A DNA stretch of 64,000 nucleotides, taken from Humibacillus xanthopallidus. GTDB taxonomy: Bacteria > Actinomycetota > Actinomycetes > Actinomycetales > Dermatophilaceae. Location of the stretch: assembly GCF_006717145.1 (NCBI RefSeq), contig NZ_VFQF01000003.1, forward strand, positions 124,001 through 188,000, given 5' to 3'. Made by a program: the position numbers and the translations under genes. Below the pieces are notes generated by a model. The model had not been told where the DNA came from and ran no database searches. It was given only the letters and a program-made list of their open reading frames with translations. Of the stretch, positions 38,126-47,355 are shown piece by piece (positions within the stretch are counted from its first letter, which is position 1; the number at the start of each line of letters is the position of its first letter).

Positions 38126-39354
38126 GGTCTTCGCTCCCGGTCGTTCTCGACCTGAGCGGCCGGCTCGTCGTCGCCGTCGGGGGCGGCCCGGTCTCGGCCC
38201 GCCAGGTGCGCGCCTTCCTCGACGAGCAGGCCGTCGTGCGCGTCGTCGCGCCCTGGCTCTGCGAGGACCTGCGCGACCTCGTCGCCGCAGGCGGCGTCGA
38301 GTGGGTGGAGCGCGACTACCTCGGCGGCTCCGAACTCGACGGCGCGTGGCTCGTCCACACGGCCTCCGGTGAGCCGTCGGTCGACCGCGAGGTCGCTGCC
38401 GACGCCGAGGCCCGGCGCGTCTGGTGCATCGACGCGACCGACGAAGCCGCCTCCGCGGCCGCAGTCGCCGCCCGCACCGACGTCACGACCCCCGACGGCC
38501 GGGTCACCATCGCCGCGTATGCCGCCGGAGACCCCCGTGCAGCCGTCACCGTCCTCGACGGGGTCGAGCAGACCATCGGGTCCGGCGCGCTCGACCTCCG
38601 ACGCACCCGCTCACTCGATGGCCGCGGCTGGGTCGCCCTCGTGGGCGGTGGCCCCGGCACCGACGGCCTCCTCACGGTCCGCGGCCGTGAGCTGCTCGCG
38701 TCGGCCGACGTCGTCGTCATCGACCGGCTCGCACCGCGCGCCGTCGTCGACCGGCTACCGGCCTCTGTCCAGGTCATCGACGTGGGCAAGACCTCGGGCC
38801 ACCACCCCGTGCCCCAGTGGCGGATCAACGAGATCCTCATCGAGCAGGCCCAGCTCGGCCTCGGTGTCGTCCGGCTCAAGGGGGGCGACCCCTACGTGCT
38901 CGGGCGCGGAGGCGAGGAGCGCGACGCCTGCGAGGCACACGGCATACCGGTGGAGGTGGTGGCCGGCGTGACGAGCGCGGTCAGCGTGCCCGCGGCAGCG
39001 GGGATCCCCGTCACCCACCGCGGCGTCGCGCGCGGCTTCTCCGTCGTCACCGGTCACGAGGAGATCCCCGTGCTGCCCACGGGAGGCGACCACACGCTCG
39101 TCCTGCTCATGGCCGTGGGCGGGCTGCGCTGGACCACGACGCTGCTCATGGAGCACGGTCGCCGCGCCGACTCCCCGGTGGCCATCATCGAGCGCGGCTT
39201 CGCGCCCGACCAGCGCGTCACGATCGGCACGGTCGCGACGATCGCCGACCTGGCCGTCGAGCGGGGTGTGGAGGCACCGGCCGTCATCGTCGTCGGCGAC
39301 GTCGTGCGGCTCAGCCCGGAGTGGCGCCAACGTCACACCCCGACGGCCCCCTGA
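38113..39354 (+). CDS. cysG: siroheme synthase (dehydrogenase/chelatase plus uroporphyrinogen-III methyltransferase)
   Basis: A 413-residue bifunctional enzyme making siroheme for SirA. The N-terminal ~170 residues are a precorrin-2 dehydrogenase-type Rossmann domain (VAVGGGPVSARQVRAFLDE). From about residue 175 comes the SUMT domain: GWVALVGGGPGTDGLLTVRG, RLKGGDPYVLGRGGEE, VVAGVTSAVSVPAAAGIPVTHRG. Standard CysG order; overlapping cysN ensures co-expression. The central region is shorter than in E. coli, so ferrochelation may be weak. Confidence 0.9.
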   Translation: MGNLRSSLPVVLDLSGRLVVAVGGGPVSARQVRAFLDEQAVVRVVAPWLCEDLRDLVAAGGVEWVERDYLGGSELDGAWLVHTASGEPSVDREVAADAEARRVWCIDATDEAASAAAVAARTDVTTPDGRVTIAAYAAGDPRAAVTVLDGVEQTIGSGALDLRRTRSLDGRGWVALVGGGPGTDGLLTVRGRELLASADVVVIDRLAPRAVVDRLPASVQVIDVGKTSGHHPVPQWRINEILIEQAQLGLGVVRLKGGDPYVLGRGGEERDACEAHGIPVEVVAGVTSAVSVPAAAGIPVTHRGVARGFSVVTGHEEIPVLPTGGDHTLVLLMAVGGLRWTTTLLMEHGRRADSPVAIIERGFAPDQRVTIGTVATIADLAVERGVEAPAVIVVGDVVRLSPEWRQRHTPTAP

Positions 39355-39472
39355 GCGGTAGGGCTGCCCACCGACCGTCGATAGAGTCGAAGGTGTCCAC
39401 CATGAAGTGGTCGGACCCGGCTCTCGAGCTTCGACGGCGACCAGACCGGGCCGACTCGATGAGGCGGTTCGC

Positions 39473-40564
39473 GTGGGTGCACTCCTCCTGACCGGGTTCC
39501 CCGGCTTCCTCGGCTCAGCCCTGCTGCCCCGGCTGCTCGCTCGACGCCAGGGCGACGACGCCTTCTGCCTCGTGCAGGACCGGCACCTCGACACGGCCCG
39601 TCGTCGCGTCGCGGAGATCGAGGCCGCCCACCCGCACACGGCCGGACGGGTGCGTCTCGTCAAGGGCGACATCACCGAGTCCGACCTCGGCATCGACCCC
39701 GCGCAGGCCGACGCTCTCGCCGACGTCGACGAGGTCTGGCACCTCGCCGCGGTCTACGACCTCGCCGTCGACGAGGGGCTGGCCCGGCGGGTCAACGTCG
39801 ACGGCACGGCCCACGTGCTCGACTTCTGCGCCACCCGACCGGCACTGCAGCGACTGCACCACGTGAGCACCTGCTACGTCAGCGGGCGCTACGACGGCGA
39901 GTTCACCGAGGCGCACCTCGACGAGGGGCAGAGCTTCCTCAACCACTACGAGGCGACGAAGTTCGACGCCGAGGCCCTCGTCCGCCGAGCGATGGCGCAC
40001 GGGCTGCCGGCGACCGTCTACCGTCCCGGCATCGTCGTGGGTGACTCGACGACCGGCGAGACGCAGAAGTACGACGGCCCCTACTTCCTGGCCGCCTTCC
40101 TGCGACGGCAGTACGGCATCGCCCTCGTGCCGGCAGTCGGTGACGTCGACCGGGTGCGGGTCTCGCTCGTGCCTCGCGACTTCGTCATCGAGGCGATGGA
40201 CGTCCTCTCCGGCCTCGAGCGTTCGCTCGGCAGGACGTATGCGCTGACTGACCCTGCGCCGCCGACCGTCCGTGAGCTCGTCGACACCTTCGCGCGGCAC
40301 CTCGGCCGGCGCGTCGTGTGGGCCCGCCTGCCCCTCGGGGTGACCCGGGCAGCCGTCGGCATCGTGCCGGGGGCCGAGCGCCTCCTCGGGCTGCCTGCCG
40401 AGGCCCTCGACTACTTCGCGTCGCCGACGACCTACTCGACCGGCAACACCCTCGCCGACCTCGAGGGCACCGGGCTGGTCTGCCCGCCCTTCGACTCCTA
40501 CGCGGGCCGCCTCCTCGACTTCATGACCCACCACCCCGAGATCGATTCCGCCGCCATGGTCTGA
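39473..40564 (+). CDS. NAD(P)-dependent reductase of the thioester-reductase/fatty acyl-CoA reductase type
   Basis: A 363-residue SDR-type protein; GTG 39473 is chosen since it starts at the Rossmann strand (VGALLLTGFPGFLGSALLPRLLARR) with GAGG upstream. It has the NAD_binding_4 pattern: VKGDITESDLG, DEVWHLAAVYDLAVD, HVSTCYVSGRYDGEF and the active-site HYEATKFDAE (Y-x3-K). Such domains reduce acyl thioesters to aldehydes or alcohols. It is followed 48 bases later by an acyl-ACP-reductase-like gene, suggesting a fatty-aldehyde or alcohol pathway. Confidence 0.8.
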   Translation: MGALLLTGFPGFLGSALLPRLLARRQGDDAFCLVQDRHLDTARRRVAEIEAAHPHTAGRVRLVKGDITESDLGIDPAQADALADVDEVWHLAAVYDLAVDEGLARRVNVDGTAHVLDFCATRPALQRLHHVSTCYVSGRYDGEFTEAHLDEGQSFLNHYEATKFDAEALVRRAMAHGLPATVYRPGIVVGDSTTGETQKYDGPYFLAAFLRRQYGIALVPAVGDVDRVRVSLVPRDFVIEAMDVLSGLERSLGRTYALTDPAPPTVRELVDTFARHLGRRVVWARLPLGVTRAAVGIVPGAERLLGLPAEALDYFASPTTYSTGNTLADLEGTGLVCPPFDSYAGRLLDFMTHHPEIDSAAMV

Positions 40565-40612
40565 TCGCGGCCCCAGGGCCGGGCGACCGGCCCCTGACAC
40601 CAAGGAGGCCTG

Positions 40613-42667
40613 ATGGCACGCCAGGCACCGCTCGTCGTCGTCCACGTGAGCCTCACGGGTCCCGAGCGGGACTACGACGAGGAGGTGACCTTCCTCGACC
40701 GCCCCTTCCGGATCGTGCGGGTGGGCACGAGTGGCGACGTCGATGCCGCCGAGTCGCTCGTCGCGGCATGGTCCGAGCAGGCCGCGGCGATCGCCGTCAC
40801 CGGCATCCACGAGGCGCGCGTGCTCGGTCTCTACGACGGCGACCCGCAGCTGCTCGAGAGGATCCGTCGGACAGTCACATCGGTTCCCGTCACCGATGGC
40901 GTCGCGCTGCGGAACGTGTTGCAGGAGTGGGCGATCCGACGTGTCCAGACGGAAATGCCCGGCTTCTTCAACAATGCGCGCACCGTGGTGCTCGGCGGGC
41001 TCAACCACGCCCGCTCGATCCGCATCCTGCGCGAGTTCACCCCCAACGTCGAGTCCGCCGATCCCGCGCTGCTCGACCTGCTCGAGCAGCTCGTGTCGCT
41101 CCCGGTGGTCGGCAAGGCGGCCGACCTCAGCCTCTGGCCGGTGCGACGGCTGCCCGACGAGGTGCAGTCGCTGCTGCGGGCGCCCGGCCCGGTCAGCCGG
41201 GCCTTCGCCCGACGGGCGGCCCGGGACTGCGACGTCGTCGTGGCCACCTATGACGAGCTCACGGGCTTCGGTCTCGAGGACCTCGCCGGCAAGACGGTCG
41301 TCACGTCGTCGATCTCTGACGAGCAGCTCGCCGAGCTCGGCAGCCGCGGCGTCGACCTCGTGATCGACGCCACGCCCCAGCCGTTCGAGGTCACGGTGGA
41401 GGCGGCGGCGCTCGAGGCGATGATGCTGGCGACCGTCGACCGGTCGGGGCGGCTCGCCGACGACGACCTGCTCGACCTCATCATCGCGGCCGGCCTCGAG
41501 GCGCGGCTGCTGTACCCCAACGGCCCGCGACGCAAGAGCCGCTTCGCCTTCGTCATCCACCCGCTGTCGCAGCAGTACTTCCGCCACGTCGAGCCGCTGG
41601 CCACGATCACGAAGGTGGCGCCCGGCCCGGTCATGGACGTCCTCGAGAAAGCGATGGCCTACACCCCGCCCTTCACCTACAGCCACGTGACCGGCATACG
41701 CTCGCCCACCGGCGCGGAGGCGGAGGGCTGGCTCATCACGGTGGGCGGCACGCCCAAGGAGCTGATGGCGCACAGCCCGGAGTTCACCTACTCGCGGCTG
41801 CTCGCGGCGGCCGAGACGGCCCGCAAGCTCGGGGCCCAGGTCATGGGCCTGGGGGCCTTCACAAAGGTCGTCGGTGACGCGGGCGTCACCGTCGCGAAGC
41901 GTGCGCCGCTGCCGATCACGACGGGCAACAGCTACAGCGCATCGGGGGCGCTCTGGGCGGCCCAGGACGCTCTGGAGCGGCTCGGGCTCGTCGAGGTCGA
42001 CGAGGGTGGGCGGCTGAGGGGAACGGCGATGGTCGTGGGCGCCACCGGCGCGATCGGCTCGGTCTGCGCGCGCCTGCTCGCGCTCTCGAGCGACGAGCTC
42101 TGGCTGGTCTCGCCCGAGGCTGCGAAGCTGCTCGACCTCAAGCACGACATCGAGCGCGAGCACCCCCGAGCGACCGTGCATGTCGCGGCGACCCCTGACG
42201 GCCACCTCGGCGAGATGGACCTCATCGTCACCGCCACCTCGGGGGCGGGCAAGCGGGTCCTCGACATCATGGCGGTCAAGCCGGGCGCCGTGATCACCGA
42301 CGTGGCCCGGCCCCTCGACCTCTCCGCGGCCGACGTGGCCAAGCGCCCCGACGTCCTCGTCGTGCAGTCGGGCGAGATCGAGCTACCGGGCGACGTCAGG
42401 ATGCGCAACATCGGCCTGCCCGACGGCGTCGCGTATGCGTGCCTCGCCGAGACGGTCGTGCTCGCCCTCGAGGGCCGCTACGAGACCTTCACGGTCGGGC
42501 GCAACATCGAGTGGGCCAAGGTCAAGGAGATCTACAAGCTCGGGCGCAAGCACGGGATGAAGCTGGCGACGATCTCGGGCGTCAACGGGGTCTTCACCGA
42601 CGACGACATCGCGCACATCCGCGAGCTGGCGCTCGTCGCCCGAGGTGACGCGCCCGCTCGACCCTGA
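40613..42667 (+). CDS. large dehydrogenase with C-terminal acyl-ACP reductase-like domain
   Basis: A 684-residue protein preceded by AAGGAGG. The C-terminal ~360 residues resemble cyanobacterial long-chain acyl-ACP reductase: KSRFAFVIHPLSQQYFRHVEPL, VMGLGAFTKVVGDAGVTVAKRAPLPITTGNSYSASGALWAA, GTAMVVGATGAIGSVCARLLA (NAD(P) site). The first ~300 residues are an additional domain of shikimate dehydrogenase-like character (VVATYDELTGFGLEDLAGKTVVTS). Cyanobacterial AAR is about 340 residues, so this is roughly twice as long. Product likely a fatty aldehyde; unproven. Confidence 0.75.
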   Translation: MARQAPLVVVHVSLTGPERDYDEEVTFLDRPFRIVRVGTSGDVDAAESLVAAWSEQAAAIAVTGIHEARVLGLYDGDPQLLERIRRTVTSVPVTDGVALRNVLQEWAIRRVQTEMPGFFNNARTVVLGGLNHARSIRILREFTPNVESADPALLDLLEQLVSLPVVGKAADLSLWPVRRLPDEVQSLLRAPGPVSRAFARRAARDCDVVVATYDELTGFGLEDLAGKTVVTSSISDEQLAELGSRGVDLVIDATPQPFEVTVEAAALEAMMLATVDRSGRLADDDLLDLIIAAGLEARLLYPNGPRRKSRFAFVIHPLSQQYFRHVEPLATITKVAPGPVMDVLEKAMAYTPPFTYSHVTGIRSPTGAEAEGWLITVGGTPKELMAHSPEFTYSRLLAAAETARKLGAQVMGLGAFTKVVGDAGVTVAKRAPLPITTGNSYSASGALWAAQDALERLGLVEVDEGGRLRGTAMVVGATGAIGSVCARLLALSSDELWLVSPEAAKLLDLKHDIEREHPRATVHVAATPDGHLGEMDLIVTATSGAGKRVLDIMAVKPGAVITDVARPLDLSAADVAKRPDVLVVQSGEIELPGDVRMRNIGLPDGVAYACLAETVVLALEGRYETFTVGRNIEWAKVKEIYKLGRKHGMKLATISGVNGVFTDDDIAHIRELALVARGDAPARP

Positions 42668-42699
42668 GATCGAGGGCCCGCCACCCGGCCCCGGGCGAC

Positions 42700-44898
42700 T
42701 CAACGACGGGTCGTCGCCATCTCGGACGCGTGGTCCCGGTCTGCCGACGGCCGCGCGGCCGGCCGCAGGTCGAGGCGACGCAGGAGCTGGGCGTTGAGCG
42801 CCACGACGATCGTCGAGACCGACATGAGCACGGCACCGACCGACATCGGCAGGACGAAGCCGACGGGGGCGAGCACCCCGGCCGCGAGCGGCACCGAGAC
42901 GAGGTTGTAGCCGGCGGCCCACCAGAGGTTCTGCGCCATCTTGCGATAGCTCGCCGTCGACAGGTCGATGACCGAGACCACCGAGCGCGGGTCGTCGCTG
43001 GCGAGGATGACTCCCGCCGAGGCGATCGCGACGTCGGTGCCTGCCCCGATGGCGATGCCGACGTCGGCCTGGGCCAGGGCGGGCGCGTCGTTGACGCCGT
43101 CGCCGACCATGGCGACGCGCTTGCCCTCGGACTGGAGCTGCGCGACTGTGGCGGCCTTGTCCTCGGGCCGGACCCCGGCGAACCAGCGGCGCACGCCGAC
43201 CTCCTCGGCCACCGACCGCGCGACCGCCTCGGCGTCGCCCGTGATCATGACGACCTCGACGCCACGCTCGTGGAGCGCAGTCACGGCCCCACGTGACTCG
43301 GGGCGTATGCCGTCCTCGAGCCGCAGTGCCCCGACGACCGCTCCGTCGCGCAGCACGTGGAGGATGATCGCGCCGTGGCTGCGCCACTGCTCGGCCACCG
43401 CCACCTCGGCCGCGCCGGCCTCCTCGAGCAGGCGCGGCCCACCGACGCGCACCTCGCGTCCGTCGACGGTGGCGGTGACGCCGACGGCGGGCGACGACGT
43501 GAAGCCGGTCGCCTCAGGCGCTGCGACGCCGCGCTCACGAGCTGCCCGGACGATTGCCTTCCCGAGCGGGTGCTCGCTGTCGGTCTCCGCAGCAGCGGCG
43601 ATGGCCAGCACGCCCGACTCGTCGAGGTCTGCGGGGTCGACGGCCTCGATGCTCGTGAGGGTGGGCTCGCCGGTCGTCAGCGTGCCCGTCTTGTCGAAGA
43701 GGACGACATCGACGGTGCGCATGCTCTCGAGGGCCAGCCGGTCCTTAACGAGCACCCCGGCCGCGGCCGCGCGCTCGGTCGCGATGGAGACGACGAGCGG
43801 GATCGCGAGCCCCAGGGCGTGGGGGCAGGCGATGACGAGCACGGTGATGGTGCGGATGACGGCGTCGTCGGGGCTCCCGGCCACTGACCACACGACGGCC
43901 GTGACGACCGCGGCACCGAGGGCGAACCAGAAGAGCCACGCCGCGGCCCGGTCGGCGAGCCGTTGGGCTCGAGACGTCGAGCTCTGCGCCGCCGCGACGA
44001 GTCGCTGGATGCCGGCGAGGGCGGTCTCGTCACCGACGGCCGTGACCTCGAGGCGCAGGCCAGAGTCGGTGGCGACGGTCCCGGCGGTCACCCGGTCGCC
44101 GACGCCCCGAAGCACCGTGCGCGACTCGCCGGTCACCATCGACTCGTCCATCTCGGCGCGACCGTCGACGACGACTCCGTCAGCCGGCACGCTACCGCCC
44201 GGGCGCACGACGACGACGTCGCTCACGCGCAGGTCGGCCGGCGACACGCTGACGATCTCGCCGTCCTCGAGCCGCTCCGCCTCGTCGGGGAGCAGCGCCG
44301 CTAGGGAGTCGAGAGCTGAGGAGGTCTGCGCGAGCGAGCGCATCTCGAGCCAGTGCCCGAGCAGCATGATGACGATGAGTAGGGCGAGCTCCCACCAGAA
44401 GTCGAGCTGGTGGTCGAGCAGGCCGAGGGTGGCGCCCCACGACGCGACGAACGCGACCGTGATGGCGAGCCCGATGAGCAGCATCATGCCCGGGCGGCGC
44501 GAGCGGACCTCGCTGACCGCGCCGGTGAGGAAGGGCCGGCCACCCCACGCGTACATCACGGTGCCGAGCACGGGCGAGATCCACGACACCCAGCCGGTGT
44601 CGGGCACGGAGTAGCCCGCGACCATCGCGAACATCCCGGAGGTCGCGACGACCGGCACGGCGAGCAGGAGCATCAGCCAGAAGAGCCTGCGGAACATCGC
44701 GGCATGGTCGGCGCCGTGACCCTGGTGCCCGTCGTGGCCCCCATGTCCCTGGTGCCCTTGGTGCCCCTCGTGTCCGTCGTGGCCCTGGTGGCCGCCATGC
44801 GCCTCCTGCCCGTGGCGGCGGGTGTCGGCTGCGCGGTGGGCGGGCCCGGTGTCGGACGCCGGGTGGGCCTGGCCGGGGTGCTTCAGTGAGGTGTCCAT
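42700..44898 (-). CDS. copB: copper-exporting P1B-type ATPase, CPH (CopB) type
   Basis: A ~732-residue heavy-metal pump. The N-terminus (residues ~25-70) is a GHxGH repeat rich in histidine. The membrane motif is CPH (VIACPHALGLAIP), typical of CopB-type Cu(I)/Ag(I) or Cu(II) pumps. The phosphorylated aspartate is in DKTGTLTTGEP, with HPLGKAI, MITGDAEAV and MVGDGVNDAPAL. ATG 44898 (MDTSLKHP) is preferred because the upstream ATG 44916 lies within a CsoR-like operator. Confidence 0.92.
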   Translation of the reverse strand: MDTSLKHPGQAHPASDTGPAHRAADTRRHGQEAHGGHQGHDGHEGHQGHQGHGGHDGHQGHGADHAAMFRRLFWLMLLLAVPVVATSGMFAMVAGYSVPDTGWVSWISPVLGTVMYAWGGRPFLTGAVSEVRSRRPGMMLLIGLAITVAFVASWGATLGLLDHQLDFWWELALLIVIMLLGHWLEMRSLAQTSSALDSLAALLPDEAERLEDGEIVSVSPADLRVSDVVVVRPGGSVPADGVVVDGRAEMDESMVTGESRTVLRGVGDRVTAGTVATDSGLRLEVTAVGDETALAGIQRLVAAAQSSTSRAQRLADRAAAWLFWFALGAAVVTAVVWSVAGSPDDAVIRTITVLVIACPHALGLAIPLVVSIATERAAAAGVLVKDRLALESMRTVDVVLFDKTGTLTTGEPTLTSIEAVDPADLDESGVLAIAAAAETDSEHPLGKAIVRAARERGVAAPEATGFTSSPAVGVTATVDGREVRVGGPRLLEEAGAAEVAVAEQWRSHGAIILHVLRDGAVVGALRLEDGIRPESRGAVTALHERGVEVVMITGDAEAVARSVAEEVGVRRWFAGVRPEDKAATVAQLQSEGKRVAMVGDGVNDAPALAQADVGIAIGAGTDVAIASAGVILASDDPRSVVSVIDLSTASYRKMAQNLWWAAGYNLVSVPLAAGVLAPVGFVLPMSVGAVLMSVSTIVVALNAQLLRRLDLRPAARPSADRDHASEMATTRR

Positions 44899-44914
44899 GT
44901 GAGCGTCAACCCGC

Positions 44915-44931
44915 ATACCCCCATGGGGTAT
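44915..44931. promoter_or_regulatory. CsoR-like copper operator
   Basis: ATACCCCCATGGGGTAT is a 17-base G-tract inverted repeat ending 17 bases upstream of the copper ATPase ATG. CsoR repressors bind this type of TACCCC...GGGGTA site and release it with Cu(I). No csoR gene is in this window, so the repressor would act from elsewhere. Confidence 0.65.
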
Positions 44932-44946
44932 TCCCGACGAGCGCGC

Positions 44947-45933
44947 TCAGGTCACCGCAGCGAGGATCCGGTCGATCCGGGCGAGCGTCACGGGGTCCTC
45001 GGGGATCTCGAGGAACCACGCGGCGAGCCGCTCGCGCTCCGCCGCGTCCGATGCACCCACCCAGCGCGAGCACGCGAGCTGGCCGATGTGCGCCTGCTCC
45101 GCGACGAGCATCGTGAAGTGACCCCGTCGCGTGACCCGCCCGGGCCCACCCCCGTCGAGGTATGCCGTGTGGATCGTCCGCGCCCGCGCGGGGTCGTCGT
45201 CACCGAACTCGAAGAGCACCATGGCGAGCTCCTGGCTCGGATCGGCCGGCCCGAGGTTCTCGAAGTCGATGACGCAGACGTCGCCGCCGGCAGTGCCGAG
45301 CACGTTGTCCGCCCAGAGGTCGCGGTGGCACACGATCGGAGACTCGTGCGGCTCCATCACCGACTCGACGGCGACGAGGTCGCCAAGCAGGCTCCCGAGC
45401 ACGGCAGCGAAGGGTGCGCCCTCACGAGCCACCCTCTGCTGCAGGGAGACCCAGCTCGTCTCGCCGACACCCGTCGAGAACCAGTTGTCGACCGACCCAC
45501 GAGAGCGGGTGCCCGCCCGGTGGAGCCCGGCGAGCATCGTGCCGACGGCGGCAGGGTCGAGCAGGCGCGTCCGGGGCCTGAGGTCGACCCACTCGAAGAC
45601 GCGGATGGCCGTGCCCTCGTCGCCGCCGTTGCCGCCGTTGCCGCCGGCTCCGCCTCCACCGGGCAGGAGGGTCGCGACGGCGCCATCGGGGGTCCGGATG
45701 ATCTCCGGGGTGGTCACCCCTTCGGCGCGGGCAGCCACCACGAGGTCGGTGTCCCGGGCCACCTCGGCGAGGTCGGGCTCGGCGAACCACTCCTTGACGG
45801 CATACGGCCCCCCGGGTGTGTCGAGCCGCCACACCTGGCCGAGCTGCCCCCGGGCCACCGGGCCCTCGAGCGTCGCGGGACGCTTCAGCCCGTAGGCGTC
45901 GGCGACCGCGTCGGCGTCAGCGGCGCTCAGCAC
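44947..45933 (-). CDS. aminoglycoside-phosphotransferase (APH) family kinase-like protein
   Basis: About 328 residues, GTG start at 45933 just inside the end of the upstream gene. The APH/choline-kinase fold shows GQLGQVWRLDTPGGPYAVKEWF (ATP lysine), catalytic HRDLWADNVL and metal-binding CVIDFENLGPAD. A glycine/asparagine-rich loop (GGGGAGGNGGNGGDEG) interrupts the N-lobe. It may phosphorylate a small molecule; true aminoglycoside resistance cannot be assumed. Confidence 0.8.
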   Translation of the reverse strand: MLSAADADAVADAYGLKRPATLEGPVARGQLGQVWRLDTPGGPYAVKEWFAEPDLAEVARDTDLVVAARAEGVTTPEIIRTPDGAVATLLPGGGGAGGNGGNGGDEGTAIRVFEWVDLRPRTRLLDPAAVGTMLAGLHRAGTRSRGSVDNWFSTGVGETSWVSLQQRVAREGAPFAAVLGSLLGDLVAVESVMEPHESPIVCHRDLWADNVLGTAGGDVCVIDFENLGPADPSQELAMVLFEFGDDDPARARTIHTAYLDGGGPGRVTRRGHFTMLVAEQAHIGQLACSRWVGASDAAERERLAAWFLEIPEDPVTLARIDRILAAVT

Positions 45934-45955
45934 GGGCGGCCGCCCAAAGCGGGGC

Positions 45956-46621
45956 TCACGGCAGGATGCGCCAGATCGCGACGGCGACGGTGACGAGCGC
46001 GAGGGCGCCCGACGCCCACCCGAGCAGGTCACGGCCTCGGGAGCCTCGGCCGAGCAGGAGGACGAGCGCAGCGAGCACGGAGATGACGGAGGCGACGATC
46101 GTCTCCTCGGGCCACCGGCCGACGCTCACGAGGAAGAGCGTCGAGATGGGGCCCTCGCGCACGAGCGTGCCGAGCAGCCGGACGAGGACCGTCACCCACC
46201 AGCCGACGGTGATCCAGAACAGGGCGGCGCCGATGTGGGCGAGCAGCGGGTCGGGAGGACTCTCGAACGACGGCGTGGCGGGCGGGGTCGAAACGGGCGC
46301 CGCGGGCGCAGCGGGCACCGGGCCACCTGCCCAGGGCGGCGGCGGCAGCGCGCGGGTCGGCTCGGACACGGGCAGGACCTGCGTCTGCTGGCGGTCGACG
46401 GCGGGCGGAGGATGGGGCACCGGCGGTGAGGTCGGCGGAGGGTAGGACAGCGGCGGGCCCGCTGCCGGTGGAGCCATCGACTGGGGAGCGCCCGACGGCG
46501 GGGCGGCCGTGGGGGGTGCAGGGCTCGAGACCGGCTGCGGCGCAGGCCTGCTCGGGATGGGCACGGTGAACCGCTCCTCGCCCGAGGTCGGGTCGGGGCG
46601 CAGGCCCCCGTCGTCGCTCAT
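45956..46621 (-). CDS. proline-rich membrane protein, unknown
   Basis: A 221-residue protein. Residues 1-~120 are disordered and rich in proline, alanine and serine (SRPAPQPVSSPAPP; SYPPPTSPPVPHPPP). Then come three hydrophobic segments (IGAALFWITVGWWVTVLVRLLGT; ASVISVLAALVLLLG; GWASGALALVTVAVAIW). No family recognised. It lies 22 bases upstream of the APH-like gene on the same strand. Confidence 0.65.
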   Translation of the reverse strand: MSDDGGLRPDPTSGEERFTVPIPSRPAPQPVSSPAPPTAAPPSGAPQSMAPPAAGPPLSYPPPTSPPVPHPPPAVDRQQTQVLPVSEPTRALPPPPWAGGPVPAAPAAPVSTPPATPSFESPPDPLLAHIGAALFWITVGWWVTVLVRLLGTLVREGPISTLFLVSVGRWPEETIVASVISVLAALVLLLGRGSRGRDLLGWASGALALVTVAVAIWRILP

Positions 46622-46685
46622 GGCGACAACGTACCCCCGCCCGGTGCCGGCGACACCGCAGTTGGGCGTGCGTCGTCGGGGCGCC

Positions 46686-47339
46686 CTAGTCCGCGGCGGC
46701 GTTGCGCTGCTCCTCGTCGAAGGCCATCTGGGCGGCGGCCTCGGCGGGCGTCGCGCCCGCCGCGACGGCGGAGCGGGTGCGGCCGATGTTGCGCGACGTC
46801 GCCGCCATGGCCGCAGCGACCTTGCCGCGGCTGTAGGTCATCGAATTGGCAGCTGCCACACCGATGCTCGCGCCGACCTCGATGGCGTCCTGGTCGGCTC
46901 CGAGGTAGAGGAACTGCCAGGCGTAGTCGCGGGTCTGGCGCTCGATGAGGGCCTTGACCTGCGGGTGGGTGAGCTCGCGAGAGGCGTTCTCGTGACCGTC
47001 GGTCATGATGCCGACGATGACGACGCCGGGGCGGCGCTCCTCCGGGAGCGCCGCGAGCCGGGCGCCGGCGTCGCCGATGAGCCGACCGATGGAGTCGAGC
47101 AGGGCCGTCGTGCCGCGGGGGTGCAGCTGCAGCGGCGGTACCTCGGCGACCGGGAGGTCGGCGTAGACCTGCTCGTAGGTGTCGTCGAACTGCGCCAGCG
47201 TGACCCGGCACTCGCCCGGCTGGGAACGCTGCTCGGCGATGAAGGCATCGAAGCCGCCCTCGGTGTCGTCCTTGATCGACTGCATCGAGCCGCTGCGGTC
47301 GAGCAGGAAGTAGAGGTGGGTGAGGGTGGAGTCGGTCAT
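46686..47339 (-). CDS. von Willebrand factor A domain protein
   Basis: A 217-residue soluble VWA protein. The metal-ion-dependent adhesion site is DRSGSM (DxSxS, near residue 14), with a conserved threonine in RGTTALLDSI and IVGIMTDGHEN as the third element. The C-terminal ~50 residues are alanine-rich (KVAAAMAATSRNIGRTRSAVAAGA). It has no signal peptide. Role unknown; often a protein-protein interaction or chaperone-like module. Confidence 0.85.
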   Translation of the reverse strand: MTDSTLTHLYFLLDRSGSMQSIKDDTEGGFDAFIAEQRSQPGECRVTLAQFDDTYEQVYADLPVAEVPPLQLHPRGTTALLDSIGRLIGDAGARLAALPEERRPGVVIVGIMTDGHENASRELTHPQVKALIERQTRDYAWQFLYLGADQDAIEVGASIGVAAANSMTYSRGKVAAAMAATSRNIGRTRSAVAAGATPAEAAAQMAFDEEQRNAAAD

Positions 47340-47355
47340 GGTGTGCCTCTCTCGC

